Shown here one piece after another: positions 32,918 through 42,923 of a stretch of 64,000 bases of DNA. The translations under genes were made by a program, and so were the position numbers. The stretch lies in NCBI GenBank assembly GCA_022457155.1, contig JAJGOT010000049.1, forward strand, positions 1,632,001 through 1,696,000, in the 5' to 3' direction. Source of the stretch: Cladopsammia gracilis. Lineage: Eukaryota > Cnidaria > Anthozoa > Scleractinia > Dendrophylliidae. Numbering within the stretch: the stretch's first letter is position 1; each line of letters opens with the position of its first letter. The notes beneath the pieces are model-generated. The model saw nothing but the letters and a program-made list of their open reading frames with translations, was not told the DNA's origin and did no database searches.

Positions 32918-33376
32918 GAGTGAATTCGTATAACCCGTGCTTTATATGCTAATGAGCCGCGTTATATTCTAATGACCTGTGTACAATAAAACAAAGGGAG
33001 TTGAGACGGCTGATTTTTTATTTGTTATAAAATTAATTAAAATCTCACAGAAGCATTGCTAAGCGTATGCAAATTCAAACCAAGAGGTAACATTCAAGCA
33101 TTTTAGTAACAGCTTGTAAAAAACGAAACAAAAGACTATAAACATGTCTAGATCTGGGCTCAAAATTCCAGCCTTAATTTAATTTGTGATTTTAGTCTAG
33201 TGTTTTATATTCAAACGAAAACTGAACCATAAGATTAAACTAAACCGTAACATATGTTTTTGTTTTCCTCATTTCTTTTTATCAAAGACCACACGTCTGT
33301 TGTTTAATTGTACACAGCTCATTAGAATATAACGCGGCTCATTAGCATATAAAACACGGGTTATACGAATTCACTC
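32918..33376. mobile_element. 459-bp MITE with about 75-bp inverted ends
   Basis: The left end starts GAGTGAATTCGTATAACC and the right end is its complement, with the pairing extending about 75 bases through GCTAATGAGCCGCGTTATATTC. The core is AT-rich and non-coding. AATTAT is found near both borders but not immediately outside the left end, so the target duplication is uncertain. Confidence 0.82.
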
Positions 33377-33589
33377 AATTATCCTCAAGCTGTAAACTGC
33401 GCATTGTAAATTGGCGTAGAAATAATGGCAAAGTCCCGGGTCGGCGTCATCTAATTACCATTTTGTAAATTCAAATCTCTAAAAATAAACTCACAAACGC
33501 AACTTTGAAATCAATAAATATTTTACCATAAAACTGTTCAAAAGTGTTGAATAAATTGGATATTATATTTCGTTATTACAAAACATTGA
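33377..33589. other. No gene seen
   Basis: Short anonymous stretch between the MITE and the LINE fragment. Confidence 0.5.
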
Positions 33590-33965
33590 CATTCGAAGAG
33601 TGTGAGGTCACCTTCGCATTTCTCCTGGTCTTCAGATGCCAGAGTTTTATCCAGTTGGTCTAAAAGCCAGTCTTGGCTAGATAAATAAACTTGTTCAGCC
33701 GAATGGAGGTTACGATAAAAATCGCGACATTCGCGAAGAATATTTTTATCGGAAGTCACGATTGAATTGTTGGCACGCAACTCTGAAATTGAGTCGCGTG
33801 TTTGTCGCTGATTTTCAAGCTGGTAGAAATACTCCCGGGAAATACTTGGTCGGTTTTTCCCCCAGCTTTATCCACTGTTTTTTACTGCGAATGATGGCGT
33901 TTTTAGGAGATCTTTGATCTCCGCCAAACGCGTGTGATCATCTGTTGTATTTAAATTACCACGAG
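33590..33965 (-). pseudogene. L1-like LINE ORF2 fragment (between endonuclease and reverse transcriptase)
   Basis: Read leftward, the frames give LAEIKDLLK (about 33930), KPTKYF, YQLENQRQTRDSISELRANN and KNILRECRDFYRNLHSAEQV, ending EDQEKCEGDLTL near 33600. This is the linker region of L1-clade ORF2 proteins just before RT motif 0. Several frameshifts are present (for example near 33840 and 33905). RT itself is absent: the homology stops at about 33590 and anonymous sequence follows. It lies directly downstream, in minus orientation, of the ORF1 remnant. Confidence 0.75.
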
Positions 33966-34184
33966 ACAGGACTTCTCACGCTTACGCTCACGGCATCGGT
34001 AATAGGGGGTGGCCGGCAGTTTCTGGAGAAGGGTCGCATGGAGGTTCATTTTTTTTGTTTTGTAGTGCAAATTAGGACCTTTGTTATTTAAACCTCACTG
34101 GGATTACAAAATTTAAATAAGAAAGGAAAAACGAAATGAGTTCTGGTAGTTGTAGTCAAATGACGCTATCGTGCAAATGGCCTA

Positions 34185-34862
34185 TTGTGGTTACAGGGGG
34201 AGTGTCGTTGCTGGTTGCTGTAGTGGGGGTCGGGAGGCCTCTGGTGTCCCCCCTCCGGGCACTGGAGCCTCGCGGTTCGCCTCGCGGCGTTTCGCCTTCG
34301 GGGAGTCTTTAACAACGCGCTCGGAAGACTGGCACCGGTAGCATAGTATTGGCTGGCCAGTGTACTTAAAAAAATAACTCGAGCCCTTGAGTGACTTATT
34401 TGCGTGGCACTGCCTTTTGTTAACGTGTGAATTCTACGACACGGATGCCGTTCTCGATGTGCGCGTAGCTTTGAAGCAAAGCCGGCGGACTGCTCGCGCT
34501 TTGAGGTCGCCGTATTGTTCCACGAGTTGTAGCAGGTTTTCATCGGGGAATTCAACGGGAATGAAGCATGACACGTGTAGTGCTTTTTGCCGTAAAAGGC
34601 GTAAAGGGATAACGCGGCTTTCGCAGTCAAAGCCCGATGCCGCCAACCGCGTGGCCGATTCTGTCCCAACGATTTCTTCCTTAAAGTTCGGTAACGACTG
34701 CGCTATACTGAGCGAGTCAAGATCCAGGTTTTCCTCCACTATCAAGCGGACAGTAAGTTCTAGTGTGGGCGAACGGCTGGTGTGCGGTACGCGCGGCCAT
34801 CTCCACGTAACGCGAGGGCGAGAAAACTCGCGAGACCAAAACCCAAATTGAAAAGCACGCAC
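34185..34862 (-). pseudogene. LINE ORF1-like nucleic-acid-binding protein with degenerate zinc knuckle
   Basis: The best frame starts near 34862 and covers the middle domain (EEIVGTESATRLAASGFDCE, then LLQLVEQYGDLKARAVRRL). It shifts frame at about 34460, where HIENGIRVVEFTR follows, meets TAA, shifts again, and gives FKYTGQPILCYRCQSSE. The knuckle reads CYRC-x4-R-x4-S, so the expected histidine and last cysteine appear replaced by arginine and serine. The region is more GC-rich than its surroundings. Context with the ORF2 fragment downstream supports a single decayed L1-like element on the minus strand. Confidence 0.7.
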
Positions 34863-35225
34863 TCACCAAAGCGAAGACAGATGGTTACAAGACGCTTTCT
34901 TGCTTGTGGTGAAAAAACGGCACCAAATCTTGTGAAAAAAAGCTCTCCTTAGTCGTCGAAGTTGAGGATTATTCTGGCTTTTGGTCTTGAAAAAGTGGAG
35001 CACTGATGAGAAAAGATCCCCCAATGCTGTACAGAGAAGTTGTTAGCAGAGGGGCACGGGTTCCCCTCCTTTTGCAAAAAAAAAATAATAATGATGATGA
35101 TAAGGCCCAGCCTATAACATTTTCTAAACACGTCTATTGTATAACCAAATAATAGGACCCCATTTTAGTTACTAGCGTGAAAATGTAAATAACTTCTGTA
35201 AAAATGCAAGGACCACTAGAACAAA
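34863..35225. other. No gene; probable 5' region of the LINE remnant and anonymous DNA
   Basis: Sequence upstream (in minus orientation) of the ORF1 remnant. A short ATAATGATGATGATAA run lies at about 35085-35102. Nothing else is recognisable. Confidence 0.45.
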
Positions 35226-35425
35226 CAGTAGCAATATATAGCTGGACCGTTACTTGTTTATTAGCCTATCGTGTGCCAGCAATTTATCTTAGCCCATTTT
35301 AAATATTGTAACCGTTTGTTTCCATCTTCACTAAGCTTTCCTAGCCCCTGATGAAGGTTAGTTTTGTCTAACCGAAATATCGGGCATATCTTATTAAAAG
35401 AAATCGAACAAATTTGCTGTCTGAT
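35226..35425 (+). mobile_element. PLE-type 3' tail with hammerhead-like core
   Basis: CTGATGA (35348-35354), a six-base stem GGTTAG/CTAACC with a six-base loop (35356-35373) and GAAA (35374-35377) follow the order of a hammerhead ribozyme core. The next bases TATCGGGCATATC could form a short stem III ending in a UC cleavage position. Related tails at 18240, 19901, 56773 and 58081 carry CTGAAGA or other changes. Hammerhead motifs are known from the terminal repeats of PLEs. I could not draw a convincing stem I, so activity is uncertain. Confidence 0.55.
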
Positions 35426-35589
35426 CAGCCTTTTATGTTAAAGTTGTTTTTTTTTTGAAAATGTAAAGCCCATTTCGTGAACATAAATTTCTATTGGCTA
35501 ATATGCATCATGTGATGTTTTCATGTACGTATTTTAAGTAGACTTAATCTAAAGGTGCGCTACAACGGCATCTTTACCATATTCACTAT

Positions 35590-35930
35590 CAATTCTTCTA
35601 TTTTGTTTTTATTAACCACACGTTCTAACGCTTTAACGAGATGGCTTTAAGAGCCCTTTGATTATTGATTCAGTGTAGCTGATTAGGTCTCCTCTTGTGA
35701 GATCCAACGAAAAACCAGCAGGATCTTCGTCCACGGTTTTTGCAGTTCAAGTTCAAGTTTAAAGTCCATACTGCCTTTTCGTTCGCGTGATCGGTAACTT
35801 AAGATCAAAAGTTCATCAAATGATAACATACCATGAAAACTCAAAAGCCATTCATTTAATAAATTCAACCTACTAATTACTCCTTTCCTCCAAAAGAAAA
35901 AAATTCTTGAACCTTTGAAGATCAATTAAG
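35590..35930. repeat. R1-related fragment
   Basis: AACGAGATGGCTTTAAGAGC at about 35634 matches 15315, and the block with TTCGTTCGCGTGATCGGTAA to AACTCAAAAGCCATTCATTT matches 16630-16712. Between the two lies unrelated sequence of about 110 bases, so this is a rearranged R1 copy in the same orientation as the 15.3-18.2 kb copy. Confidence 0.7.
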
Positions 35931-36098
35931 CCGTCTCGGACACATCCACTTAAAAACAAATTTGAAAGATTGATACGTAACATGAGATAATTGAAACTTA
36001 ACAACAACTTTATATGACAACTTCATGACATTCCAATACCCTAGGGAAATTAACAATAGGTCCGGGGGTGCTCCCCAAAAATTTTAGTGTCTTCTTGG

Positions 36099-36603
36099 CT
36101 GAAGTTTCAGAAAGTGAGATCACATTCCTCGACACTGTTACTACAAAGGGGAAAGATTCAAAAACAAATCTACCCTAGATGTGCGTACTCATTTTAAATC
36201 GACTGAAAATTTTCAATACACACATTACACGTCTTGCCATCCAGTTGGCGTGAAAAGAGGTTTATAAAAGGAGAAGCCCTAAGACTCTTCCAAAAACAAT
36301 TTTGAAGAGAGCCTCAAAAACTTCAAACTACGCCTCAAAGAAAGAGGTTATCCTCAAAAATTTATAAACAACACCCTGTCAAATATTTATTTTAAGGACA
36401 GAGAGTCGATTTTAAATAAGCGAAAGGTTGAAAAAAACATCCTGCCTTTCGTCACACAATACACACCATCAGTGCCTCAACTCAAACACAAAATCAGCAC
36501 AAAATCAGCCTCTGCTAAAAAGACATCTTTAAAGACCCTCCTATAATTTCGTACAAAAGAGGAAAGTCACTTAAAGACATGCTTGTTAGAGCAAAAATAT
36601 AAA
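36099..36603 (+). pseudogene. Penelope-like element reverse transcriptase fragment
   Basis: Frames in order encode EVSESEITFLDT, then STLDVRTHFKSTENFQYTHY, GEALRLF, a 70-residue uninterrupted thumb segment (FEESLKNFKLRLKERGYPQK... to VTQYTPSVPQLKHKI), and finally PPIISYKRGKSLKDMLVRAK. This is the C-terminal part of a PLE RT; the catalytic palm is missing and at least four frameshifts separate the blocks. No GIY-YIG domain is recognisable downstream. It begins immediately after the 36040-36096 inverted block. Confidence 0.82.
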
Positions 36604-36677
36604 GGCGCAAAATATCATATTGTGGCCACACACGGAAAGGAGTCGTGCAGGCTTGTCAAACCCCCTTTACAAGTAAT

Positions 36678-36795
36678 AAATTGATATCAAGGTAGAAAAT
36701 GTCACATCAAGTAGTAAATTGATATCAAGATAGAAAATGTTGCATCAAGTTAGAAAACTATTAACTATCAAGGTACAAAATGTCCCATCAATATA
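36678..36795 (+). repeat. Short tandem repeat of about 46-48 bp
   Basis: AGTAATAAATTGATATCAAG followed by GTAGAAAATGTCACATC is repeated about two and a half times with substitutions (36678, 36712 and 36755 regions). AT-rich. Confidence 0.75.
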
Positions 36796-37471
36796 TCAAG
36801 CAAATTGTTTACTTATTATATGATATATATAACTGCCTAAAAAAAATTTCGGTTCATATGAACTTTAAAGGAAGGGACGTTATACCAATATTAAAAGCTG
36901 AATATATTACTGAAAACTTGCTATTATTTGACACTTTAGTTTCAGCAAGATATATATATATATATATACATATTCATCGACATTTCAGTTTCTGTAAGTA
37001 TATAAAAAAACTTATAACGTCTTTAAATATTTTGTTCGCGAAATCGAGTTCTTTAGTAATGTTTGCTTTGGTTTTGAGCTTAAACATAACTGGCAACAGT
37101 TATCTGACATATAATTTCTCAATAACTGGCATGTTTGGTACCTCACATAGATTTAGCTGATGAATGATACTATATTTAAAGAATAAAAAATGGACATGTT
37201 AACAACCTTCCTTAGGCTGCTGGGAGATCGGTTTATCAAATGACTATCCTAGCTGGCAAAATTTATAGGAAGAAATTTCCTGGCTAGCAACGTTATCGAA
37301 TGTGTCGCTGGCTGGTAAAACGGAACCCACCAAGCGATTCTTGCTGGCTCTGAAGAGCGGATAAATTTTTCCTAGCAAAGTTAATTATCGACCAAAAACA
37401 ACTCAGTTAATACTTAAAAACATTTCAGAGCAACAATTAATCAGTTTTGGAAAAAATGTCGTTGGGTACTC
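36796..37471. other. No gene; AT-rich with a TA run
   Basis: A 126-codon frame at 36780-37160 crosses a TATATATA run (36950-36970, giving IYIYIHIH) and has the composition of random AT-rich DNA, so I do not call it. No other structure is seen. Confidence 0.5.
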
Positions 37472-37765
37472 CTGCTGAGAATATAGAACTGCCGGCCATT
37501 TAGTGTTTTTGAAAACCTCATGTGACCGGCAGTCGAACTGAAAAAAGTTCTAAAGTGTCACAAAACATGGTTTCGTCTTCTGAGCCCAGCGTAAACCAAA
37601 CACTAGACTTGAGATCTATAAAGCATTTCAGGATCGCTTGACCTTTCTAAATCGACATATGATAGTTTAGATTAGCTGGAATTTTCGATTTTGTGAAATT
37701 TACTGAGAATATAGAACTGCCGGCCATTTAGTGCTTTGAAAACCTTGACCGATTACCGGCCATAT
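37472..37765 (+). repeat. Direct repeat of an AACTGCCGGCCATTTAGTG segment
   Basis: GAGAATATAGAACTGCCGGC and the following CATTTAGTG occur at about 37478-37507 and again at about 37704-37733, about 226 bases apart, each followed by a partial inverted ACCGGCAG/ACCGGCCAT. It may be the remnant of an element with duplicated ends. Confidence 0.6.
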
Positions 37766-37817
37766 AGCCACAGCGATAAATGTAAACACATCACGTCAAC
37801 AAATAATTTTGGCTCAT

Positions 37818-37958
37818 CCTCGGTGTAAGAACCTGTGAAACTCATGAGTGACGTAAAACAAAGAAAACAAAAGGCATAAAACAATAGAGTCAAATCGGAA
37901 TGCAATACAACAAACGTAAAAAAACAAAGGAAAAAGTCACAGGTTCTTACACCGAGGT
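37818..37958. mobile_element. 141-bp MITE with CCTCGGTGTAAGAACCTGTG ends
   Basis: Inverted ends of about 21 bases. The inside is A-rich and starts with GTGACGTAAAACAAAG as in the MITE at 23951-24072. Non-coding. Confidence 0.8.
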
Positions 37959-38058
37959 AAACCCATAATTTTGAAACAAACGGCGCGCCATAGAAATTTG
38001 ATCCGCTCTTACACATTAGAATTCCCGGGTTAGGATTCTAGATAAACAGCGATGTATT

Positions 38059-39086
38059 TAGCCTGCGAATACAGCCGCCTCTCATTGCTCCCGGCCGCTA
38101 GGGGCGTTCGCGCGAGAGAGCGTCTGCGATTTACTTTGAGAAATTCCATACTGATGACGAAAATCTGTCCCGCATCAAGACAGGAGCGCTGATTGGCCAA
38201 CTTGATAATTTTACATAATTATGCTATAAAATTATGCAGTGTTGTAACTCAATCGCCAGTTGCGAGGATAATCTTGTCTGTCGTTAGAAACTGTACGACT
38301 CTGTGTTCAATCTATTTGTCCTATGTTTAATGTTTTGACGTTACAAGCAAATCAGTTACAGGCTTTTTATAGTTTTATCTGCGGTGAAGAGGTTTTTCTA
38401 CTTTTGTCAATTTACCGACCGGATATAGCAAGTCACTGATATTTCAAACGGCGCCACTCGTGCACGTCTGGATGAATGAACATTTATCGGCGATACATGG
38501 TAGGAAGAATGCCGTAATTATCATCATCAGTCTGCTTTTAGCGGAAAGACTGCCTTTAGACTCATGGCACCGCAATGGCCGCGGTCGAAAATGGCAGTTT
38601 CTTTCGCCAATATTTTCACGGCAAAGATGGAAACAGAAATAATAAACCACTAGTACTGCACGCAAGGAAATGTTATCCGTTGTAACGCAATACAACCCTG
38701 TGTGCCTACATCCTCGTAGACAAATGAATCACAATCTTTGCTTAGACGGATCTATAAAGAACCTCCCCTTGTTTCATACAAAAACGGGTAGATCTTTAAA
38801 ATACGTACTAATCAGGGCTAAACTGTAAAAATCAAACTACAATTAAAAAACGGTGAACATAGGTCATAACAAACACGCCAGGCGCTAGTTGGATTCGTGA
38901 TGGGCCTTGTCAACACCTTTCATTTCATTTGGTTTCACCGCATGCACATTATTATAATTATACGAGATAAGCGACGGGTGATTTACGTCATCAGTATGGA
39001 ATTTCTCAAAGTAAATCGCAGACGCTCTCTCGCGCGAACTCCCCTAGCGGCCGGGAGCGATGAGAGGCGGCTGTATTCGCAGGCTA
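38059..39086. mobile_element. 1-kb MULE-like element with 9-bp duplication
   Basis: Ends begin TAGCCTGCGAATACAGCC and remain inverted for about 105 bases (38059-38163 and 38982-39086), with few mismatches. The duplication CGATGTATT lies at 38050-38058 and 39087-39095. The core includes a fragment of a PLE (38745-38828) but no transposase. It shares the long-arm/9-bp-duplication design with 3768-5053, although the sequences differ. Confidence 0.9.
38745..38828 (+). pseudogene. Small PLE reverse transcriptase fragment
   Basis: IYKEPPLVSYKNG followed, after a one-base shift, by RSLKYVLIRAKL and a stop. This matches the PPIISYKRGKSLKDMLVRAK segment at 36540-36603 and is the end of a PLE RT thumb. 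It is captured within the 38059-39086 element. Upstream 40-50 bases may also derive from the PLE but are too decayed to read. Confidence 0.7.
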
Positions 39087-39095
39087 CGATGTATT

Positions 39096-39868
39096 AAAAG
39101 TACATTTTTATCGCAGCCGGCGAAACTACGTTTTATTTCTACTGTTGGGCCTTTTTCGTTTTACCTAAATACAAGAGTCATTTGTTAAAGCGAAGAGAAA
39201 AGCTTAGTTAATTGTTTTTTGGGGGGTCACAAGGTTCGATCTTTAATACAATTTCTGTCTTGGGAGTCCCTAATTTTTTACAGAAACGAGAGCTGCTACC
39301 AGGTTTTGTAGTCGGTAACGGCTATTTACAAGGAAATATTTCTTTGCGGTCTTCATTTTCCCGGAATATTTTTAGCTACAGACCTGCAACTTCACTGAGA
39401 GTCTATACTCAGTGGCAGTCGATTTGTACTGATTCAGTTCAGGACAAAACTTAATCAGTCGAACAATTAACTGAAACAAACAAAGAATCAGAGAATTAAC
39501 TCTGTGTGTAAATCATAGTGCTAAGGTCAACCCATAAATTTCCCTGTACTGTTCCTGTACTGTTCGTCGTTCCATGAATGTCCGCTTGAGCCGGAGGCAA
39601 ACAACGGAAGCGAGAGCAAACGTCAATTCTTAACCGATAAAAAGCGCGAAGAAACCGGAAAGCAAACAACTTATAGCCGATAAGGCGAGACAAGATTACT
39701 CGCAAACGGTTAAATATAACGACAAAATATTATAACTCACCTCGGATAAACGAAAACCAGCTTGGATCCGTGTCATCCGTGACGAATGGTAAGCACAAGT
39801 AGCAAATGATCTCTAATGTGCGGGATTGCAGAATATTGGAATATACTAATTTGCAGCTCATTGAATAA
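39096..39868. other. No gene seen
   Basis: Anonymous sequence; frames at 39212-39454 and 39496-39705 show no motif. A TGTACTGTTCC direct repeat at about 39545-39566 is trivial. Confidence 0.5.
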
Positions 39869-39975
39869 GGGCCTGTTTATATGGTCTCGGGTACCCGAGA
39901 CAACCCTCCCCCCGAGACAACTTTGCCGAGTGTTTATATGAGAAATGTTGTCCCTGCTGACCGAATCAAAGTTGA
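39869..39975. mobile_element. MITE end, GGGCCTGTTTATATGGTCTCGGG family
   Basis: The sequence TAAGGGCCTGTTTATATGG followed by TCTCGGGTACCCGAGACAACC starts at about 39867. Its complement ends the composite repeat at about 57197, and a GTGTTTATATGAGAAA block inside it recurs at 45257. The partner end on this side was not identified, so this is a one-ended or decayed copy. Confidence 0.6.
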
Positions 39976-41061
39976 CCCTACTTAATTATTCACAACGCTA
40001 AGTAAATATTCAAATCTAAAGTTTCCCGTTGTATTTTTGCTTTAAGGACGCCCGGGGGATACCTGGCATGAATAAATTCATAAGGCAATGTCACTTTGAA
40101 AAACGTTATATCGTGAACGTTTGAAAGCCGATGTCGCTAAAATTTAACAGAGATATTGGCGAATAATGGTAGTGCATAAAGATTGTTTTTTATCAGATTG
40201 AAGGGATCGCGCTTTGCAGCAAGGGGCGAAAACAATAGAACAAACAACACAACAATGGCTAACAATAGACCCTAGACCTAAAAACAATAGAGCTGCGTGG
40301 TATACAGGTCCAATGAAATTAGAGGTTCTAAAGAGCTGTGTGGCTACTGTGCAGCAATGCTGTAAAGCCACTAAAGTTATTATTTTTTTTAAAAACGTGG
40401 TTTTGTGTCCAAGTTTCCTCCTCGAGGAGAACACAAAGCAAGTTGATTTCACCACTCACTGATCCGTCAAAACGTCTATTGTGTCAATACGTCTTTAATT
40501 AAAAGTTAACAGCTTTTAAAGGAGTAAAATTGTCCATGTTAGAATTTGAAGCCTCATTTCTTCTCTTTGAAAGCCTATTTAAAAATTTCGAGTCAGATAT
40601 GACAATCTACAATACACCTAGTTTACCTCCGATCCCTGCAGTGTCAACTCATGAAATTCTCTATCCGCGCTGAATTTGCTTGTTTTTACGCTTCCGAAGG
40701 CTGCCCGAGCAAACACGAATGCAAAAAAATATATATTTATGGTAATTTTGCTAATTTTAATCCACGGGCTATTGTCAACACTTCATGCAGATGTGTTGAA
40801 AATTAGTGTATTTTTGCACGTGCAATTATTGATGCAGAAACATGACAGAGCCTGTTCGTGAATATTTCGCGCATCTGTCGCACTTCGTGCATACTCGTTT
40901 CAACATAGGCACGCATTGCGTGCATGAGCTATTTTGAAAACTACCTAAATGCTATGAAATGGTGAAAGCAACAAACTCGCACAAATAACCGCTTGCAGAT
41001 ATACGTTTTGGAAATCCTCCGACCCACCTCCTACCCCCCAAAAATACCGAGATCACGAACT
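39976..41061. other. No gene seen
   Basis: AT-rich anonymous DNA. Overlapping frames at 40144-40462 on both strands share the same sequence and have no recognisable motif. Confidence 0.5.
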
Positions 41062-41282
41062 GGGTCCCGTTTCTCAAAAGTCCCGATAACTATCTTATGT
41101 GCGCAGTGTATTCATTAAAGATTAAAATTTTGTTGGTTTTGAAAGCTAAGCAATAAAATTCTAAATTGACGAAACAAGTCGAGCTGGTTTGAGGGCTAAA
41201 AAATGCATCACCATTTTATATATTCTGATTTTAATATAGTTCCGGGCCCGAAAAGTTATCGGGACTTTCGAGAAAGGGGCCC
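41062..41282. mobile_element. 221-bp MITE with GGGTCCCGTTTCTCAAAAGTCC ends
   Basis: The left end contains CCCGTTTCTCAAAAGTCCCG and ATAACT; the right end is AGTTATCGGGACTTTCGAGA followed by AAGGGGCCC. It is the compact relative of the element at 8855-10562, which has the same CGTTTCTCGAAA core at both ends. No coding potential. Confidence 0.8.
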
Positions 41283-41439
41283 TCTGGGACCAAAACTCTA
41301 TTTAGGTGGAAAAATGCAAATACCTAGCCTAAAGGGTGAGGTATAAAAATAGGTGGGAACAAAATCACAAGTTTTGGCTAGCTTTTTTCACCAGATTTTT
41401 GGAGTTATTTTATGACTAACTACGGCCCCAGTGAAATGA

Positions 41440-42110
41440 GCAACTTGTTTCAGTAATCAGTGTATTAAATGACAACCAGAAAAGTCCTGCACAGAAATTT
41501 GATGCATCCAACTTGAAGGCTTATTATTTCCTGGAAATTTGTATCTAGTCTTTATTTTAAAGTTGCTTTTAATATTCACAAAATAAACGTGGAAATGGTT
41601 CCCTTTGGCCTGGAAGACGCAAACTAATTAAATTAAATTATTTTCAACCTCAAACCACAAGCTAATTAAATTAGTGACACTAAAATTCTTTGAACCACCT
41701 GTTTCTGTAATGTCAACCAGAAAAATCTTTCACAGAAACTAAAAGCACGCAAAATGAATATTGGTAGTCTCCTGGTAAATTGCAACTAATATTATTTAAA
41801 CAACTGTTTCTATTCTTCACAAAAAAGTCGTGCAAATAGAAACAGAAACTAATTAGATTAAATTGTTTTCAACTTAAAACCACAAGCTAATTTAGGCCCG
41901 GTTCAAACGTCGAACTTCACATGTGCCGAATCTAATGCAAATGAGCAAGAACAATAGATTTTTCTCATTTGCATTAGGTTCGGCACATGTGAAGTTCGAC
42001 GTTTGAACCAGGCATTTATTGAATTAGTTACACGAACATATTTGGAGCCAAACACCTTTTCTGTTTGTTGTTGTTGTTGTTAATGTCGACCAGAAACTTA
42101 ACTTCTCATC
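41440..42110 (+). repeat. Tandem repeat of about 235 bp, three partial units
   Basis: AATGWCAACCAGAAAARTC recurs at about 41466, 41711 and (as AATGTCGACCAGAAAC) 42082; ACCACAAGCTAATTWAA recurs at about 41654 and 41880. The second unit is interrupted by the MITE at 41895-42014. Units are diverged, so the array is old. Confidence 0.72.
41895..42014. mobile_element. 120-bp Harbinger-like MITE (copy 2)
   Basis: Same length and sequence as 28185-28304, starting GGCCCGGTTCAAACGTCGAA; the last base pair of the right end appears mutated (GGCA instead of GGCC). TTTA stands on both sides. The first unit of the enclosing tandem repeat (about 41660) shows the region without the insertion. Confidence 0.88.
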
Positions 42111-42763
42111 TCCCCGCAGACCATTCTACCATTCATGCATAGAGCACATTATAGGCGGTATTTCCGAATAAATGTCCTTCATATTGCCATGTTAGCAAGC
42201 CAGTCGGGATTAGAACACAGTTCCCAACCAACAAATTTTCAAAACTTTACACTTTAAGTGTTTGAGGCAACAATCGCGGAGATTCAAGATGGCTGATTTT
42301 CAATTCTTCTCAAGTGTCCTTCTTTGACCTTCAGTAATAACATTTTAGAAGCGAGAATTTGATTGGCTGACATAGTACACGGTCTACATACTAGAGGCAA
42401 TCTGATTGGTGTGACATAACCCAAGACATACAAACATACTAACATACTAACAAACAAACATCACAAACCAACCTTTGCGCCTGCTAATGAGCTATTTTTT
42501 TCAAAATAGCTCAAATAAATGAATACTGATGAGCGGAACCTGTGCCCCGCGACCTTAAAGGGGCTATGTCGCAAGGTGAGTCTGCGCAATGAGTTCCTGT
42601 CATGTGACGTCACCTGACGTCACACATGTCAAATTTCTATTGTTCCCTCAAGGATCGCGGCAAGTTTTATCGCGCTTGCACTCGTGTTGAACCACGCGAG
42701 GTAAACAAACACACGATCGATTTCGCTTTTAAATTCCTTCCCAACTTCCACCACGACTGGAAG
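42111..42763. other. No gene seen
   Basis: A small CATACTAACATACTAACAAAC run lies at about 42435-42460, a GAGCTATTTT...AAAATAGCTC hairpin at 42489-42513 and repeated TGACGTCAC motifs at about 42605-42622. No coding match. Confidence 0.5.
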
Positions 42764-42923
42764 GTTGTTTACGAATGGTAATTAAATTTGACAATTCGTC
42801 AGGGGGGACCGAATTGACTTTACCGTATGCTTGACATACAATTGGCGAATGCTCACAAACAATGGCTCCATTGGAGCATATACGCCTGAGAATTGTCAAA
42901 TTTCATTACCATTCGTAAACAAC
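42764..42923. mobile_element. 160-bp MITE with GTTGTTTACGAATGGTAAT ends
   Basis: Inverted ends of about 36 bases, left GTTGTTTACGAATGG and right CCATTCGTAAACAAC. The four bases GAAG flank it on both sides (42760-42763 and 42924-42927). The centre has a smaller inverted pair around TTGACATACAATTGG. Non-coding. Confidence 0.82.

Noticed and set aside
34387..34851. 154-codon plus-strand frame as a gene
   Set aside because: It is antisense to the LINE ORF1 remnant, whose recognisable motifs are on the minus strand.
36780..37160. 126-codon AT-rich frame
   Set aside because: Composition (I, Y, K, N, S) and an IYIYIHIH stretch from a TA microsatellite are those of random AT-rich DNA.
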